Assembly (NCBI GenBank): GCA_037833965.1
Contig: AP031357.1
Coordinates: 392,001 to 456,000 of the forward strand
Source: Marchantia polymorpha subsp. ruderalis
Lineage: Eukaryota; Streptophyta; Marchantiopsida; Marchantiales; Marchantiaceae
DNA: 64,000 bases
Reading direction: 5' to 3'
In this document: positions 24,601 through 39,439 of the stretch, piece by piece
Layout: the number at the start of each line of letters is the position of its first letter
Position numbering within the stretch: the stretch's first letter is position 1
The notes under the pieces: model-generated
Told to the model about the DNA's origin: nothing
The model's input: only the letters and a program-made list of their open reading frames with translations
The model's database searches: none
Translations under genes and position numbers: made by a program

Positions 24601-27600
24601 GTTCTTGTCCTTTGGAAGTCCGTGGAGGGCCAGATGACAAGTATGGGAAGATTAATATTTTAATTCAGGTACATACTAGCACTTTAATCAAGTACTGCAG
24701 GGCGGTCATATATACTTGGAGATGTCTCACAAGTTTTCAAAAAGTTCGGATCACAGAATGATCATGACGTTCGGAGAGGTTACGTTTCGCAGGTTTATAT
24801 TTCACGTGGTTATCTGGAGGGATTCTCTTTGATTGCGGACAGTGCTTATATAAATGCCAGCTTGGGCCGCATTATGCGTGCTCTCTTTGAAATCTGTATT
24901 CGCCGAGGTTGGTGCTCAATGGCAGCTTTATTGCTGGAATATTGCAAGGCTGTCGATCGCCGGGTTTGGCCTCATCAACATCCTCTACGCCAGTTTGACG
25001 CGATACTATCCCAAGAAGTAAGAATATATCATACACAATGGAAATATAACTTTTAGCTGATACCAACCAATGAGGAAGCTGTAAAGCCATGCACATGTTG
25101 GTGTTATAATGGTGTAACGGAGTTCATTTGGTGCCAGGGTGGTCTGTCAATCATTAGTTCATGTCTGTAGCATTCTGCTTATGAATGTCAATGCAGATCT
25201 TGCATAAACTGGAAGACAGAGGAGCTGAAATGGATCGGTTGTATGACATGGATGAGAAAGAGATTGGTGCGTTGATACGCCATCCATACGGCGGGAAGGT
25301 AAGTTCCGACTCTGAGAAGATGTCTGAACATCACTTGCGACATTAAGAAGTACTCAGTGAGTCGATGCCAAATTTCATGAATGGTGTGATCAATACCCCA
25401 TCAGCTAATCACTGCACATCGCTTGCGTCTAAAGGACTGCTATTTCCTTAGTTGGCGATCCTCTGTTTGTGGGGTTGGCTTTAGACTGAGCTCAATTATA
25501 TTCTGCACAATAAAACTGATGTATTGCGAACAAATCACAAAGAGAAAATTTCGTACAGGTTGCCCCTGTTTGTTCACTTTTTAGAGGTGGTGCAGAATCC
25601 TTCGTTGCGATTTCGTATGACCTAGATCTAGAATAGTTTTTTTCCTTGTAGTTCTGTTTTTTTGAATTGAACCGAAACGACACTTGCAGGAGCTGGTAAG
25701 GAGAGAATTTTGCTGAACATTATTATTAGCTAGACCATGATTGTAATCTATCCTGCTATATTTGGTCTACTACTGATTTTTCGGATGAAATTCAATTTTG
25801 CAGCTAGTATACCAATGTTTACAAAACTTCCCGCGAATACATCTAGCTGCTGATATAAGCCCAATTACGCGCACCGTTTTACGGGTACAGTCTCCCATAA
25901 ACTAAGTACATGAAATGGTTGAAGTTAACGGGAATCCATCATCCGACGCAAAAGTGAACTAGTGCCTGCAAGAAGTTGTACAGCTCACATAGTTCAGACA
26001 TGATTGTCTTCGTAGCTCATATCAAGTATTGATCTCTGAGGGTAAGAGCTTGAGGAGTTAGTAATTTTGGGTGACAGCACAGAGCATCCAGCACAGTGAG
26101 TCCTTTCACACTATTTATCAGGATCGTTTCCGAAGTTTGTAGTATACGATGGATGATCATACCGCAAATACGTGGACTCAATATGCACAGGTGGCTTTGA
26201 CAATATCTCCTGAATTTTTATGGAAGGACCGGGTGCATGGTGCTTCGGAGAGCTGGCATATCTGGGTTGAGGTAAATGACTCTTTTTTCATCTTGACAGA
26301 AAAGCTGCGGAGCATAAATCCTGTAATTGACTTGAAGCTTTTGAATCTTTCCGAATCGAAAAATGCACATCACCTCTTTTCAGTGCACTTGTTTCGCAAT
26401 TACACATGTTCAAGTTCTCATTTCTCTTCTTTGAACATGTTCTGCGATTCAGGATTCTGAGAACGAACACATATATCACTCCGAGCTGTTTGTGTTGACA
26501 AAGAAGATGATGGCGGAAGGGAGTCATACCATATCATTCACCATTCCTATCTTTGAGCCTCTACCATCTCAATATTACATTCGTGCTGTTTCTGATACTT
26601 GGATGCAAGCAAGTACAGTCCACACAGTCTCCTTCAAGCACCTTATACTCCCGGAGGTAAAGCTTACACCTCGTTTGGGCCGTCAAAAGTACTCTCTCTT
26701 GAGCTATGACGCTATTTAAGTTATTGTGACAAATAATTACATGCTGTAGCATACAAGACTGTTCTCTGCAGCATGTAAGACACACCATACAAGACGCATC
26801 GTAATTTGGAACAAATTTGGAGTTCCTCATAGCTCTGCATATGGTGCTGGAGGTAGTGGCTGTATTCCTTGAACATTTTCATGCCAGAAATTGACGAATT
26901 TTGTGGCTCTTTTTATCTCCACCAAACATAGCTCCATCCTCCGCACACGGAATTGCTTGATCTAAGACCTCTGCCGGTCACTGCTCTTGGGAATAAGGTG
27001 TATGAGAGTCTGTACAGCAGATTCTCGCATTTCAATCCCATTCAGACTCAGGTTAGTAAGGTTCTTGCCCTTCACTTTCAGCAAGAAATATTTACATTGA
27101 GGGTCGCGGCAACTTTATGGTTGAGGCTGAGTTGCGTGCAATCAATCAATCAATCATCAATGGGTTGATTAGGGTGTCTTCCGTTGGTACAATTTGGGAA
27201 ATAGAAGGACACGGGAATGGAAAACAGTAATTTAGGTTGATAGCCAGGTGAGACATAATTATTGTAATTCGGTCATCCTCTGCAGGCATTTCATACCCTT
27301 TATCATACAGACTTCAACGTTCTACTTGGTGCCCCAACCGGAAGTGGAAAAACCATTTCCTCGGAACTTGCAATGCTGCATCTGTTTAATACTCAGCCAG
27401 ACATGAAGGTAAGATTTGAGAAATAGCCGTTGGGTGGAACCCTTTGTCGCATGATCCAACTTCAGTCGGAAGGGCATTCTCCTTTATCACTCTGTTTGAT
27501 TGGTTCTCACTCTGAAGGAGTCGTCTGTTCAGTTTATTTAGAAAGTCGCACATTGTATCGTAAGGCTTCGACTGACGAAATATAAAATTGTCCGATCTAA

Positions 27601-30600
27601 AAATTTCATGTGCTGTGTTAATTTATGTCGTAGGTTATTTACATAGCTCCTTTGAAGGCACTTGTTAAAGAGAGGATGGACGATTGGAAGCGCGGGCTCG
27701 CAACAACGTTGGGCAAGAAAATTGTGAGTTTTCCAGCCCCATGTTGTCTTTCACAGGCACGTTTGTTGTTAGTTTCATGAAAAAAAAAAACAAAAACTAT
27801 ACATCGTCGTGATGAGAGCAAGCGTTCGTCCATACTACTGGCTGATGTTTTGTTTTGTTTTGCCATCGACAGGTTGAACTTACAGGAGACTTTACCCCTG
27901 ATTTGCTGGCACTTCTAGCCGCTGATATTATTATCTCAACTCCAGAGAAGTGGGATGGTATTAGTCGGAATTGGCACAACAGAAACTACGTGACCAAGGT
28001 GGCTGTCTCATCTTGTGTGTTTATTTTCGTACATATATTCGCTGAAAATATTTAGGTGCGTCTGTAGAAACAAATGGATTGTTTGCCCAGCCTAATTTAC
28101 AGAATCTGATGGCTGATGTATACGGATGGTTTAGGTTGAACGTCTGCGACGTTTATCTTTTAGGTTTTTTTGATGTGTTGTATCGTGAATTAAAATTATG
28201 TGCAATGTGGTTTACGTCTGGCTGACTTTAATGTTTGGCGACACTACGTGCGTGTGAAACGTCATGGTAGAATGCGCTTTTGAAAATTCTGTGGCACATT
28301 ACGAGGAGCTCACTCTTAGTGAATTTTTGTGAACTTTTGCATCTTAGTAGTATTTACGAAGATCTGTGAGTGTTGACTGAGAGTGTGCGTAGAGAGTGTA
28401 GGCAGAAGACAAAGTATGTGAGTCCACATGGCTTATGTAATCGGGTTTCTCATCTTCTGCTTTGTAGTATGAGTAAATTTAGTGAGTTTTCTTTGCCATC
28501 ATTTTTCCCTTGTAAGAGTGCTAGAGTGTGAAGAGATTTAAATGACAACTCCGCGGAAAATGCTTCAAAATCTATCAGTAAGCATCTCTTATCCACTATG
28601 TTAAGTAGCTTCTAATCTCAGCTGACTTGTAGGTCGGACTGATTATCATTGATGAAATTCATCTTCTTGGAGCTGATCGGGGTCCCATCCTTGAGGTTGG
28701 TCAATCTCTTTTCTCTTTTGACTTCTTTCTTGTCAGAATTTGAGATAAAGGCGATAAAGGCGATAAAGGCGTTTTTTGGGCTTTATATCCAAAGGAACAT
28801 CTTCTTCGAGTCCTGACGCTTTAGGGAGCTAAAATTGAAGGGGTTGGAAGATACCTAACTGTTTGTAAATACAGTGTTTCTTGTTATCGTGTATCCTATT
28901 CACCCTTTTGCTTCTTGTCCATTGCTATGAAAGATTTTTGGAATTCAACTAGTCGTTTTGTCATCATAAGCTCCGTAATTAATAATAATGATACATTCTG
29001 TTTCGGATCAGTATCTCCTTTAGACGTAGTGAGTTATTCATTACATACAAACATCCCAAAGTAACATAAGCATTCAACCATTGAGTTTTTTAAATAATGC
29101 ATTAAAGTTCGAAGATAATTTAAAGATTTTTTCTCAACTGCATTTTCCTATGCCATCTTACAAAGATATCTTTGAGTATGCAAACAACTAATTTTCTCGT
29201 ACTAGTTTACAAACTAAACCGATATCTATGTTGATCAATTTTACTCACCACATATTGGAATTTATACCCTAGTTATTTCTGCGCACCTGGGCTTCAAAGT
29301 CTTGCAGTTCACAAGTTCAAAACCATGTTTTTGAGATGATGGAACAAGTTTTGGAGGCAATTCTAGACTTGTGCTTATCTACTCCGTTACATCACGGGTT
29401 GATCTTTGTAGGTAATTGTTTCGCGAATGAGATATATCTCGTCACAAACAGAATTACCTGTCCGATTTGTTGGCTTATCAACTGCGCTTGCAAATGCACG
29501 GTAATCATCTTTTTGCTTCTGTGATCTATAGCCACATTCTTGTGAATCTTGGTCTATCATTTATTCTGCATATGTGAGGTTTCAAGATATAAACAACTCC
29601 TTCGAACATATGATTGATGTTTAATTTGTTGATCGAGAAAACCTCTTAGAAGTGGTAGCAAAGTGATCGTATCACCTGTAAATTTTTTAGCGTGTCAATT
29701 CAGTTATTCTAATTGGCTCCAGAGAGTTGAGTAATATAGAAGAGATTGTGCAGAATGTGAATCAATCAAATATATTTTGGACGTGTGCAGGGATCTGGCG
29801 GACTGGCTTGGAATTGATACGGTTGGTCTATTCAATTTCAAGCCAAGTGTCCGGCCAGTACCTCTTGAAGTTCATATTCAGGTAATTTTTTCTGAAGAGC
29901 GGAACGCTGTATTTAAAAAATATTTTTTTAGGTTTGTGTTCTTCTCTGTAGTTTCATGGATCAGGTCAGGAGTTATTATGTGGACCATCCATACAGATTG
30001 TATTATAAGGCCAAGACTGAATCTATTCTATTTGAAACTTCAGGGTTACCCTGGAAAATTTTATTGTCCGCGGATGAACAGCATGAACAAGCCCACGTAC
30101 GCTGCAATAACTACCCATTCGCCGTTTAAACCAGTACTCGTTTTCGTATCTTCTCGTCGGCAGACCCGGCTTACCGCTCTTGATCTTATTCAGGTAACAC
30201 TATTATCATAAGCCTTTATCTGAGAAGCATCTTGCACAGATAAATGTATTCTAGAGTCACTTCAGGAGTTGACTCATATTTATATTTTGTTGTCAAATAT
30301 ATGAGCAGTGGTGCTCAGCATATCATGGCAAGACTTTTCTGTCTTATGATTGCTCTATTTTGCTCCTTCTTTGGCAGTATGCCACGGCTGATGAGCGCCC
30401 ACGACAGTTTTCAAACTTATCCGAGGACGAGATGGAGATGATATTGTCTCAGGTTGTAGACACCAACTTGAAACACACTCTTCAATTTGGTATCGGCCTG
30501 CACCATGCAGGTCTCAATGAAAGAGACAGGACTTTGGTTGAGGAACTATTTACCAATGTCAAAATTCAGGTGAGTATTTGACGAGCGTGAGCAACTTCTT

Positions 30601-33600
30601 TCACAGTCATTCCTTCATGATGCATGAGAAAATCTTGACGACTACAGAATTTGGCCACTATATTTTATGTCCTGTAATATCAACGGTAGCGCTTCACAAT
30701 GAAGCAAATGTGGGGATGCTTTGTTCTTTCACATCAGCTAAAGCCTTGTCTTCATTTCATCGAGTTCATGTAGTGGGAGATATTGTTAGTCGTAGCTTTT
30801 TCCCTAGTTCGATGTCAATGAGAAGGTAGTCATGTCCTTAGTTCATTATCATTATTTTAGAACGATAATATTCACACTTCATGGATGTGCAGGTGCTAGT
30901 GTGCACAAGTACTCTCGCTTGGGGTGTGAACTTACCAGCACATTTAGTAGTCATTAAGGTTCGTATATCAAGAGCACAAATTTGCAGTTTTACTGGCTTA
31001 CGCATGAACTATCATAGTTGCAGGTTCCTATGAAAAGCATTTCCAGACGTTTTAACGGACACAAATTATTTTGGGACTTCCCGCTTTCTCCAACAGGGAA
31101 CAGAGTTTTTCGATGGAAAGCAAAAGAGATATGTAGATTTTCCTATCACAGATGTGCTGCAGATGATGGGAAGGGCAGGTCGTCCCCAGTACGATCAACA
31201 TGGAAAAGCAATTATTCTCGTGCACGAACCAAAGAAGAGTTTTTATAAGAAGGTATGATAGTGCTGATCAAGTGCAGACGACAAAGAGTTCCGACTAGAA
31301 GATCAGGACAAATGATGTCTGTCTTTGTAAGGCTTTGTACATTATCTAAATCCCAGAGTCAACTTGTTGTAATTGGTGCAGTTTCTTTATGAACCCTTTC
31401 CAGTGGAAAGTAGTCTGGCCCAACATCTTCACAACCACTTCAATGCTGAGGTTGTATCTGGGACGATCGCCAGCAAGCAGGATGCTGTGGATTACTTAAC
31501 GTGGACTTACCTTTTCCGCCGTTTGGTAAGCTGCCCGCTCTCATTCCTAAAGCTAATTTTAATTTGTCGCAACCGAAATAGGAAACGATGTGTTTTCTTA
31601 CGATTCCAACCGTCTGCACTCGGGCCGTCGCTGAACGTGGGCTATCCTTAAGTCTGTAATCTCCAAATGATGGCAGGTAATGAACCCCAGCTACTATAAC
31701 TTGGAAGATACAAGCAGTGAAACGATCAACTCCTACCTCTCCAGGTGAATACATATCAGTTATTACTCTTCTTTCAATGTGCATAATGGTATGAGCATCG
31801 CGTATCTGTGTGTTTAATAGTTAAGCTCTAGAAGTTTTTCTCATCTCCTAGAGTGAGTTCATTATAGGAATGATAATGTTCAGGTCGTCTTGGTTTCTCA
31901 TACTCAACGACTGGGTTTCAGCATGGTGACGACCACATTACAAGCTCTTGAAGATTCCGGATGTATACGTGTAAATGAAGACAATACAGTGGAGCCTTTG
32001 ATGCTAGGGATGATTGCTTCTCAGTACTACTTGAACTACACAACGGTGGCACTTTTCAGTTCAAACCTGAAAATCGACACATCCCCGGAGGTACGACGTG
32101 GTGGAGAACATCGATAAATTGCGGAGTCCAGCGTGAAACTCTACTTCGGATTTGAATCTTTTGAGGATAGACTTTTGTCCATCACAAGCTTCATGAGGCA
32201 GCGCATGCAGTAATACACCCATACTAGAGCATAAATGACAAGGATTTGTTCTGCGTGCAGACTCTGTTACACGTTCTCTCTGGTGCCGCTGAGTACGACG
32301 AATTGCCTGTCCGCCACAATGAGGTAGCAGTCTAACTTCCACCGGTGTCCTCCTTGATACCAAGCTTAAGCACAGATGTGGCTTAAGCTTGTAATCAAGG
32401 AGGATCACATCATACGATTTGAGGTAGAAAGAAGAAAGCTTGTGTTGCAGATTTTGTTGTTTCGTTACTCGTAATCTCGACTCGTAATTTCGCTACACGC
32501 TCAAGACATTGACGACATGTCTTGAGCGTGGTGGACCCGTGTAACTGTACGTTGTTGAGAACATCTGCTGGGTCATGTGTAAGTTCCAGATTGCCTTTTT
32601 TTTCTCAGGCTTAAGCATCTCTCTCTTATAGTTTCTCTGAAACGAAGAGTTTCAACTTATCCAAAGGTAGGGCAATATTATCAAGGACAAGCTGACCTGC
32701 AGACTGACTCGGCTCCTTCTAGAATGCTCACTGCGGCAATTCGTTTTTTTGTGCAGGAAAATTTCAATGAAGGTCTTGCGGAACACGTTAGGTACGCCGT
32801 GGACAATCGCTTGCTCGATGATCCCCACGTGAAGACAAACTTACTTCTTCAGGTAATGAACAGCATGCTAACTTTTTCTCGGATAGTTCACCCTTTTTCT
32901 CTTAGTTATCTCGTGTATCGATGTCGTACCTAGGTGTTAATAAGGTCAGTAATTTGTAGTCTACCAAAAGTCTTTCAGCCAGAAATTCTAAGGCAGTATA
33001 TTCTGATTTTACAATTTAAAATTCTAACCAGCTGTTCTCTTGGGTCGTATCGCAGGCCCATTTTACCAGACTTGAGCTTCCAATCAGTGATTACATAACT
33101 GATACCAAATCCGTACTGGATCAGAGTATCCGTATATTGCAAGCTATGGTCGATGTATCAGCCAACAGTGGGTGGCTCCAGACCTCACTTAACACCATGC
33201 ACCTTTTACAAATGGTGATGCAGGTGGGTACCACAAAAGTATAATCTTCCGAGATCATTGCCAATTTTCCTCTGGCGACATTAACGTTTCGTTGCAATGA
33301 TTTTACATTTTGAAGTTTGGAACTGTTGAAATGGGCACAGATTCGTTACGCAGATGTTTCCTCGTGTTATGCTGTCCAATTTAAGCTGTATAGTAGCATC
33401 GCTATAAGCTGACGTGTTTTCTGTTAATCTTGCCGAATACGAGAGGAATTCCTCATCACGTAACCTCTTCGTGGCAGTGCTGATAAGAAGACACTTTTCC
33501 CTGTAAAGTTCATGTATAACTTGCCAAGTAACCCGCAATATTTTTCTGCTCAGGGCCTTTGGGATGATGTGTCCCCACTGTTAATGCTACCACACGTGGA

Positions 33601-34989
33601 CGAAGTAGTTATGAAAACTCTTGCGCAAAGAGGAATCACTACGTTGCCGAAACTTCTGTCATCTTCAGCAGATTTTATAAGGAAAACTCTCAGTTCTGTT
33701 CTCTCACAGTCTGAGCTGACAAAGCTAGTCCTGGTACGTGGGCATTCAATCCACGTTTGGTGATTCGACGAGGAACAATGTTTGAGCGTTTGTTTGAAGT
33801 AATCGATTCTTTTTACTTTTATGGGATAGGGTGAGACCGGTCTGGCCGTAACCCTACTTTCAAGTTTTGCATCTATAGTTGTAAGTTAAGTTAAAGCTAA
33901 GGACGATCGGCGATCTCCAAAGAAAAGAATCTTCAAATTTCCTTTTTTTTGTTAACTCGTGGGGTGATCTTTTGTAAAGCATTCGAAACTCACTTGATGC
34001 TATGTAGCTGTCCTTGGCTTACATCTGCGACTTCGGTAATGGACTCTTGACATAGTGAAACTCTATCACTTCGTGTTCTTCCTCGTATCATGTTTTGACG
34101 TAGATTTTTGAGCCTAGATGCCCACTTGTGAAGTTGAACTACGGGATACTTCTGTGACTGGATCAGGTCTGGTCTCGACTTCCTCGAGTTGATGTGAAGT
34201 GGAGAGTAGTCAGAAGACCTGGGCCATCCGAAAGCTCACTGCAAGTTGAAGTGCGATTGGTGAGAAGGACCCAGTCTGCAGGTTCAAGTGCTAGGGCATA
34301 CGTTCCTCGCTTTCCTAAGGTAAACTCCCCAAGTCCTTTTGAGTGCCCAGCTGTCGGGGAGGGAATGTTTCCAACCTTGAAATCGCAGGATTCTGTTGGG
34401 GCCACAATAGGAAAGCAGCAAATCCTTTAATCTGTTGGTGTACATTCTCGACCGACCGCAACAATATTCTTAACCGACTTAGTTGCTTAGAGATCAACCG
34501 TGGGACTTGCAAGTGACCTGGCATGTGAATTACCACCTCAAGTCAAGGACATCGTCTTCGTTTTTTTGATGATAAATCTCCTGTATGAATCAAATATTCG
34601 CAGGTGAAAGAGGAAGGCTGGTGGTTGATACTTGGGAGCCCACAATCATCAGAGCTACATGCTTTGAAGAGAATTAGTTTTGTTGACCACTTGACGACGA
34701 ACTTGACGATACCATTGGCGTCTCAGGTGCCTTCTGCCCCTAATTTGAAAAATTCTCTGGAGTATTATCTTTCAAGCTCGTTTTGTTCAGTTCGATTATG
34801 GCATCTTAACGTTATTATAACGATCATGGCGTATGCCTCTTTATGAAATTCACAAGGATTGACGTAAGTGCTTGAGAGGTTCTTCCTTTGCAGGAGATAT
34901 ATTTGTTCCTCGTTTCAGATTGCTACCTGGGCTTCGACCAGCAGTTTCAGCTGGGAAACATTGTTAACTCAACTTCAAATGATGCATAA
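14798..34989 (+). CDS. DExH14 (ASCC3 orthologue): ASCC3 / DExH14-type Ski2-like RNA helicase (49 exons)
   Basis: This is a dual-cassette Ski2-like DExH helicase, the plant counterpart of ASCC3. In other eukaryotes ASCC3 drives the ASC-1 / RQT complex, splitting collided ribosomes and assisting alkylation repair; activity here is inferred. The 49 exons sum to 6387 nt (2128 residues plus stop TAA 34987-34989), close to the roughly 2150-2200 residues of known members. All 48 introns are GT-AG and every junction keeps frame. Cassette 1 has Walker [16 protein letters not shown] and FGRAGRP. Cassette 2 has [15 protein letters not shown] and MGRAGRP. Each is followed by a Sec63-type region. The start ATG at 14798 is chosen because MQLPRLT..LR matches the conserved plant N-terminus; an in-frame ATG at 14738 is less likely. 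[11 protein letters not shown] and the STALAN motif favour ASCC3 over BRR2. Confidence 0.95.
15006..15067. repeat. Perfect inverted repeat, 29-bp arms, 4-nt spacer (intron 1)
   Basis: Arm 15006-15034 and arm 15039-15067 are exactly complementary, spacer agta. The repeat lies in intron 1 of the helicase gene and would form a strong hairpin in the pre-mRNA. Confidence 0.95.
18868..23802 (+). other. DExH14 exons 9-21: helicase cassette 1
   Basis: Exons: 18868-18927, 19047-19118, 19312-19428, 19605-19766, 20013-20078, 20834-20986, 21240-21323, 21483-21557, 21957-22088, 22731-22796, 23055-23120, 23247-23369, 23653-23802. They encode about residues 492-933. Motif I APTGAGKT is in exon 9, Ia APMKAL spans exons 10-11, TTPEKWD and II DEVH are in exon 12, III GLSATLP in exon 13, [10 protein letters not shown] in exon 15, [15 protein letters not shown] in exon 18 and VI FGRAGRP in exon 20. 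All catalytic motifs are intact. Intron 17 carries a G18 run (22614-22631). Confidence 0.95.
22614..22631 (+). repeat. G18 homopolymer in intron 17
   Basis: Eighteen consecutive G. It is the longest G/C homopolymer in the window (a C14 run is at about 7769-7782) and could form a quadruplex or be a slippage site. Confidence 0.9.
24081..27051 (+). other. DExH14 exons 22-29: first Sec63 region and linker
   Basis: Exons: 24081-24293, 24513-24668, 24793-25017, 25197-25298, 25804-25884, 26191-26271, 26453-26656, 26932-27051. They encode about residues 934-1327. Recognisable pieces are the winged-helix part [27 protein letters not shown], the ratchet-helix part [17 protein letters not shown], and the Ig-like part with [12 protein letters not shown] and SFKHLILPE. 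Exon 29 leads into cassette 2 with [12 protein letters not shown]. Confidence 0.93.
27286..31744 (+). other. DExH14 exons 30-41: helicase cassette 2
   Basis: Exons: 27286-27408, 27634-27723, 27873-27998, 28633-28695, 29412-29500, 29791-29881, 30044-30193, 30378-30569, 30893-30958, 31097-31252, 31382-31525, 31677-31744. They encode about residues 1328-1779. Motifs: APTGSGKT (exon 30), APLKAL (31), STPEKWD (32), DEIH (33), GLSTALAN in the motif III position (34), VFVSSRRQT (36), [14 protein letters not shown] (38), MMGRAGRP (39). The phase-2/phase-1 split of an Arg codon between exons 34 and 35 is resolved by the acceptor at 29790/29791. Confidence 0.95.
32348..32404. repeat. Inverted repeat, 24-bp arms with 2 mismatches (intron 43)
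   Basis: Arms 32348-32371 and 32381-32404, spacer acagatgtg. The mismatches are central in the arms. Confidence 0.9.
32496..32530. repeat. Inverted repeat, 14-bp perfect arms (intron 43)
   Basis: Arms 32496-32509 (cacgctcaagacat) and 32517-32530, spacer tgacgac. It is the second, sequence-unrelated hairpin in the same intron. Confidence 0.9.
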
Positions 34990-38299
<3,310 letters not shown>

Positions 38300-39430
38300 G
38301 CTTGGAAAAACTTTCCAATGAAATCACTTTGGTCAATGCGTTGGTAGCATTGAACTTAACATCAATGTTGATGAGCTTAAGCGCAATATTATACATCAAT
38401 TGTCAGACATAATGATATCAGATGTCAATGTGCTTTATCCTACCATCCATCACATTTTTTGATGCTAGATTAAGTGGACTCTGGCTGTCAATGTAAAAAT
38501 TCACATCACTATGTGGCAGTCCCATCTTAGTGGCCAACTTATTCAACTAGATAGACTCCTTTGATGCTTTTGCTGCTGCAACGTATTCAGCTTTTGTGGA
38601 CGATTGAGAATTGCATTTATGAAATGTAAATCTTCAACTTATGCATCCATCAGCAAGAGTGAAAACATACCCAGTCGTTGATCTTAGCTTATCCAGATCT
38701 TCTCCATAATGAGCATCAACATACCCCAAGAGCAAACTTGCATTGATTGATCGTAGATCAAACAATAATCTAGTATCAAGAGAATCCTTGATATATCTCA
38801 TTCTTCACTTCACAACATTTTAATGCTCTCGTTTGATATTTGACATGTACCTACTCACCTTCCCAACTACATATGCTATATCTAATGCGTACTGTTAGAT
38901 ACATAATGCTGTCAACTATACTTTCATAAGTAATAGAAGACATCAAACATTTTGCAGTTGCATTACTTAGACAAAAAGTTGCCAAAAGTTTAAAGTATGC
39001 AGCTAATGGAGTACTTACAACTTTAGCATTTTACATGTTGAACCTAGCAAGTATTTTCTTTGCATACCGCGTCTATATCAATCAAAGTTTGATTGATGTC
39101 TTGTCCTTGTGAATTTTCATGCCTAGAATATGCTTAGTAGGATCTAGATCTTTCAATTTAAACTTGGAACTAAGCTGGACTTGAGCTTAATAATATCATA
39201 CTATCTTTAGTAGCAATAAGCATGTCATCTACATACAGTACGGATAATATGTAGTCAAAACTTTTGTTGCTAATACGCCTCATGTACACACAAGGATCAA
39301 ATGCATTTTGTATGAAGCCATGCAAATGCATGAACTCATCAAAACGTTTGTTCCATTTTTTGAGACTTTGCTTAAGTCCATAAAAGGATTTAAGCAACCG
39401 AAAAACCAAACGTTGCTTTTCTCACTCAAA
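38300..39430 (-). pseudogene. Ty1/copia reverse transcriptase-RNase H remnant
   Basis: Reading on minus, 39409-39170 encodes a copia RT segment with LLKSFYGLKQS, NKRFDEFM and the catalytic LYVDDMLIA. Beyond it the frame is broken repeatedly but recognisable: ARFNM, then RNase H landmarks RSTTGYVFTLADG, STKAEYVAAAKASKE, and a terminal part near 38.4 kb with FNATNALTK. No LTRs were found beside it and the N-terminal RT, integrase and gag are absent, so it is a fragment. It is a different element from the copia element at 44.4-56.3 kb, which is on the opposite strand. Confidence 0.75.
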
Positions 39431-39439
39431 AGAATCCTC

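Larger units (their letters stand above)
31922..34989 (+). other. DExH14 exons 42-49: second Sec63 region and C-terminus
   Basis: Exons: 31922-32090, 32261-32323, 32757-32852, 33056-33223, 33554-33733, 34167-34319, 34604-34726, 34894-34989. They encode about residues 1780-2128. Landmarks: [89 protein letters not shown]. For exon 42 the acceptor tttcag|cat at 31921/31922 keeps frame; an earlier AG at 31883 does not. Intron 43 (32324-32756) contains two separate inverted repeats. Confidence 0.92.

Noticed and set aside
31884-31921. Earlier acceptor for exon 42 at 31883
   Set aside because: It puts the conserved LEDSGC segment out of frame; the acceptor at 31921 keeps it.
14798-34989. Identification as BRR2 (DExH12)
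   Set aside because: The segments [27 protein letters not shown] and the N-terminal MQLPRLT fit ASCC3/DExH14 better than BRR2.
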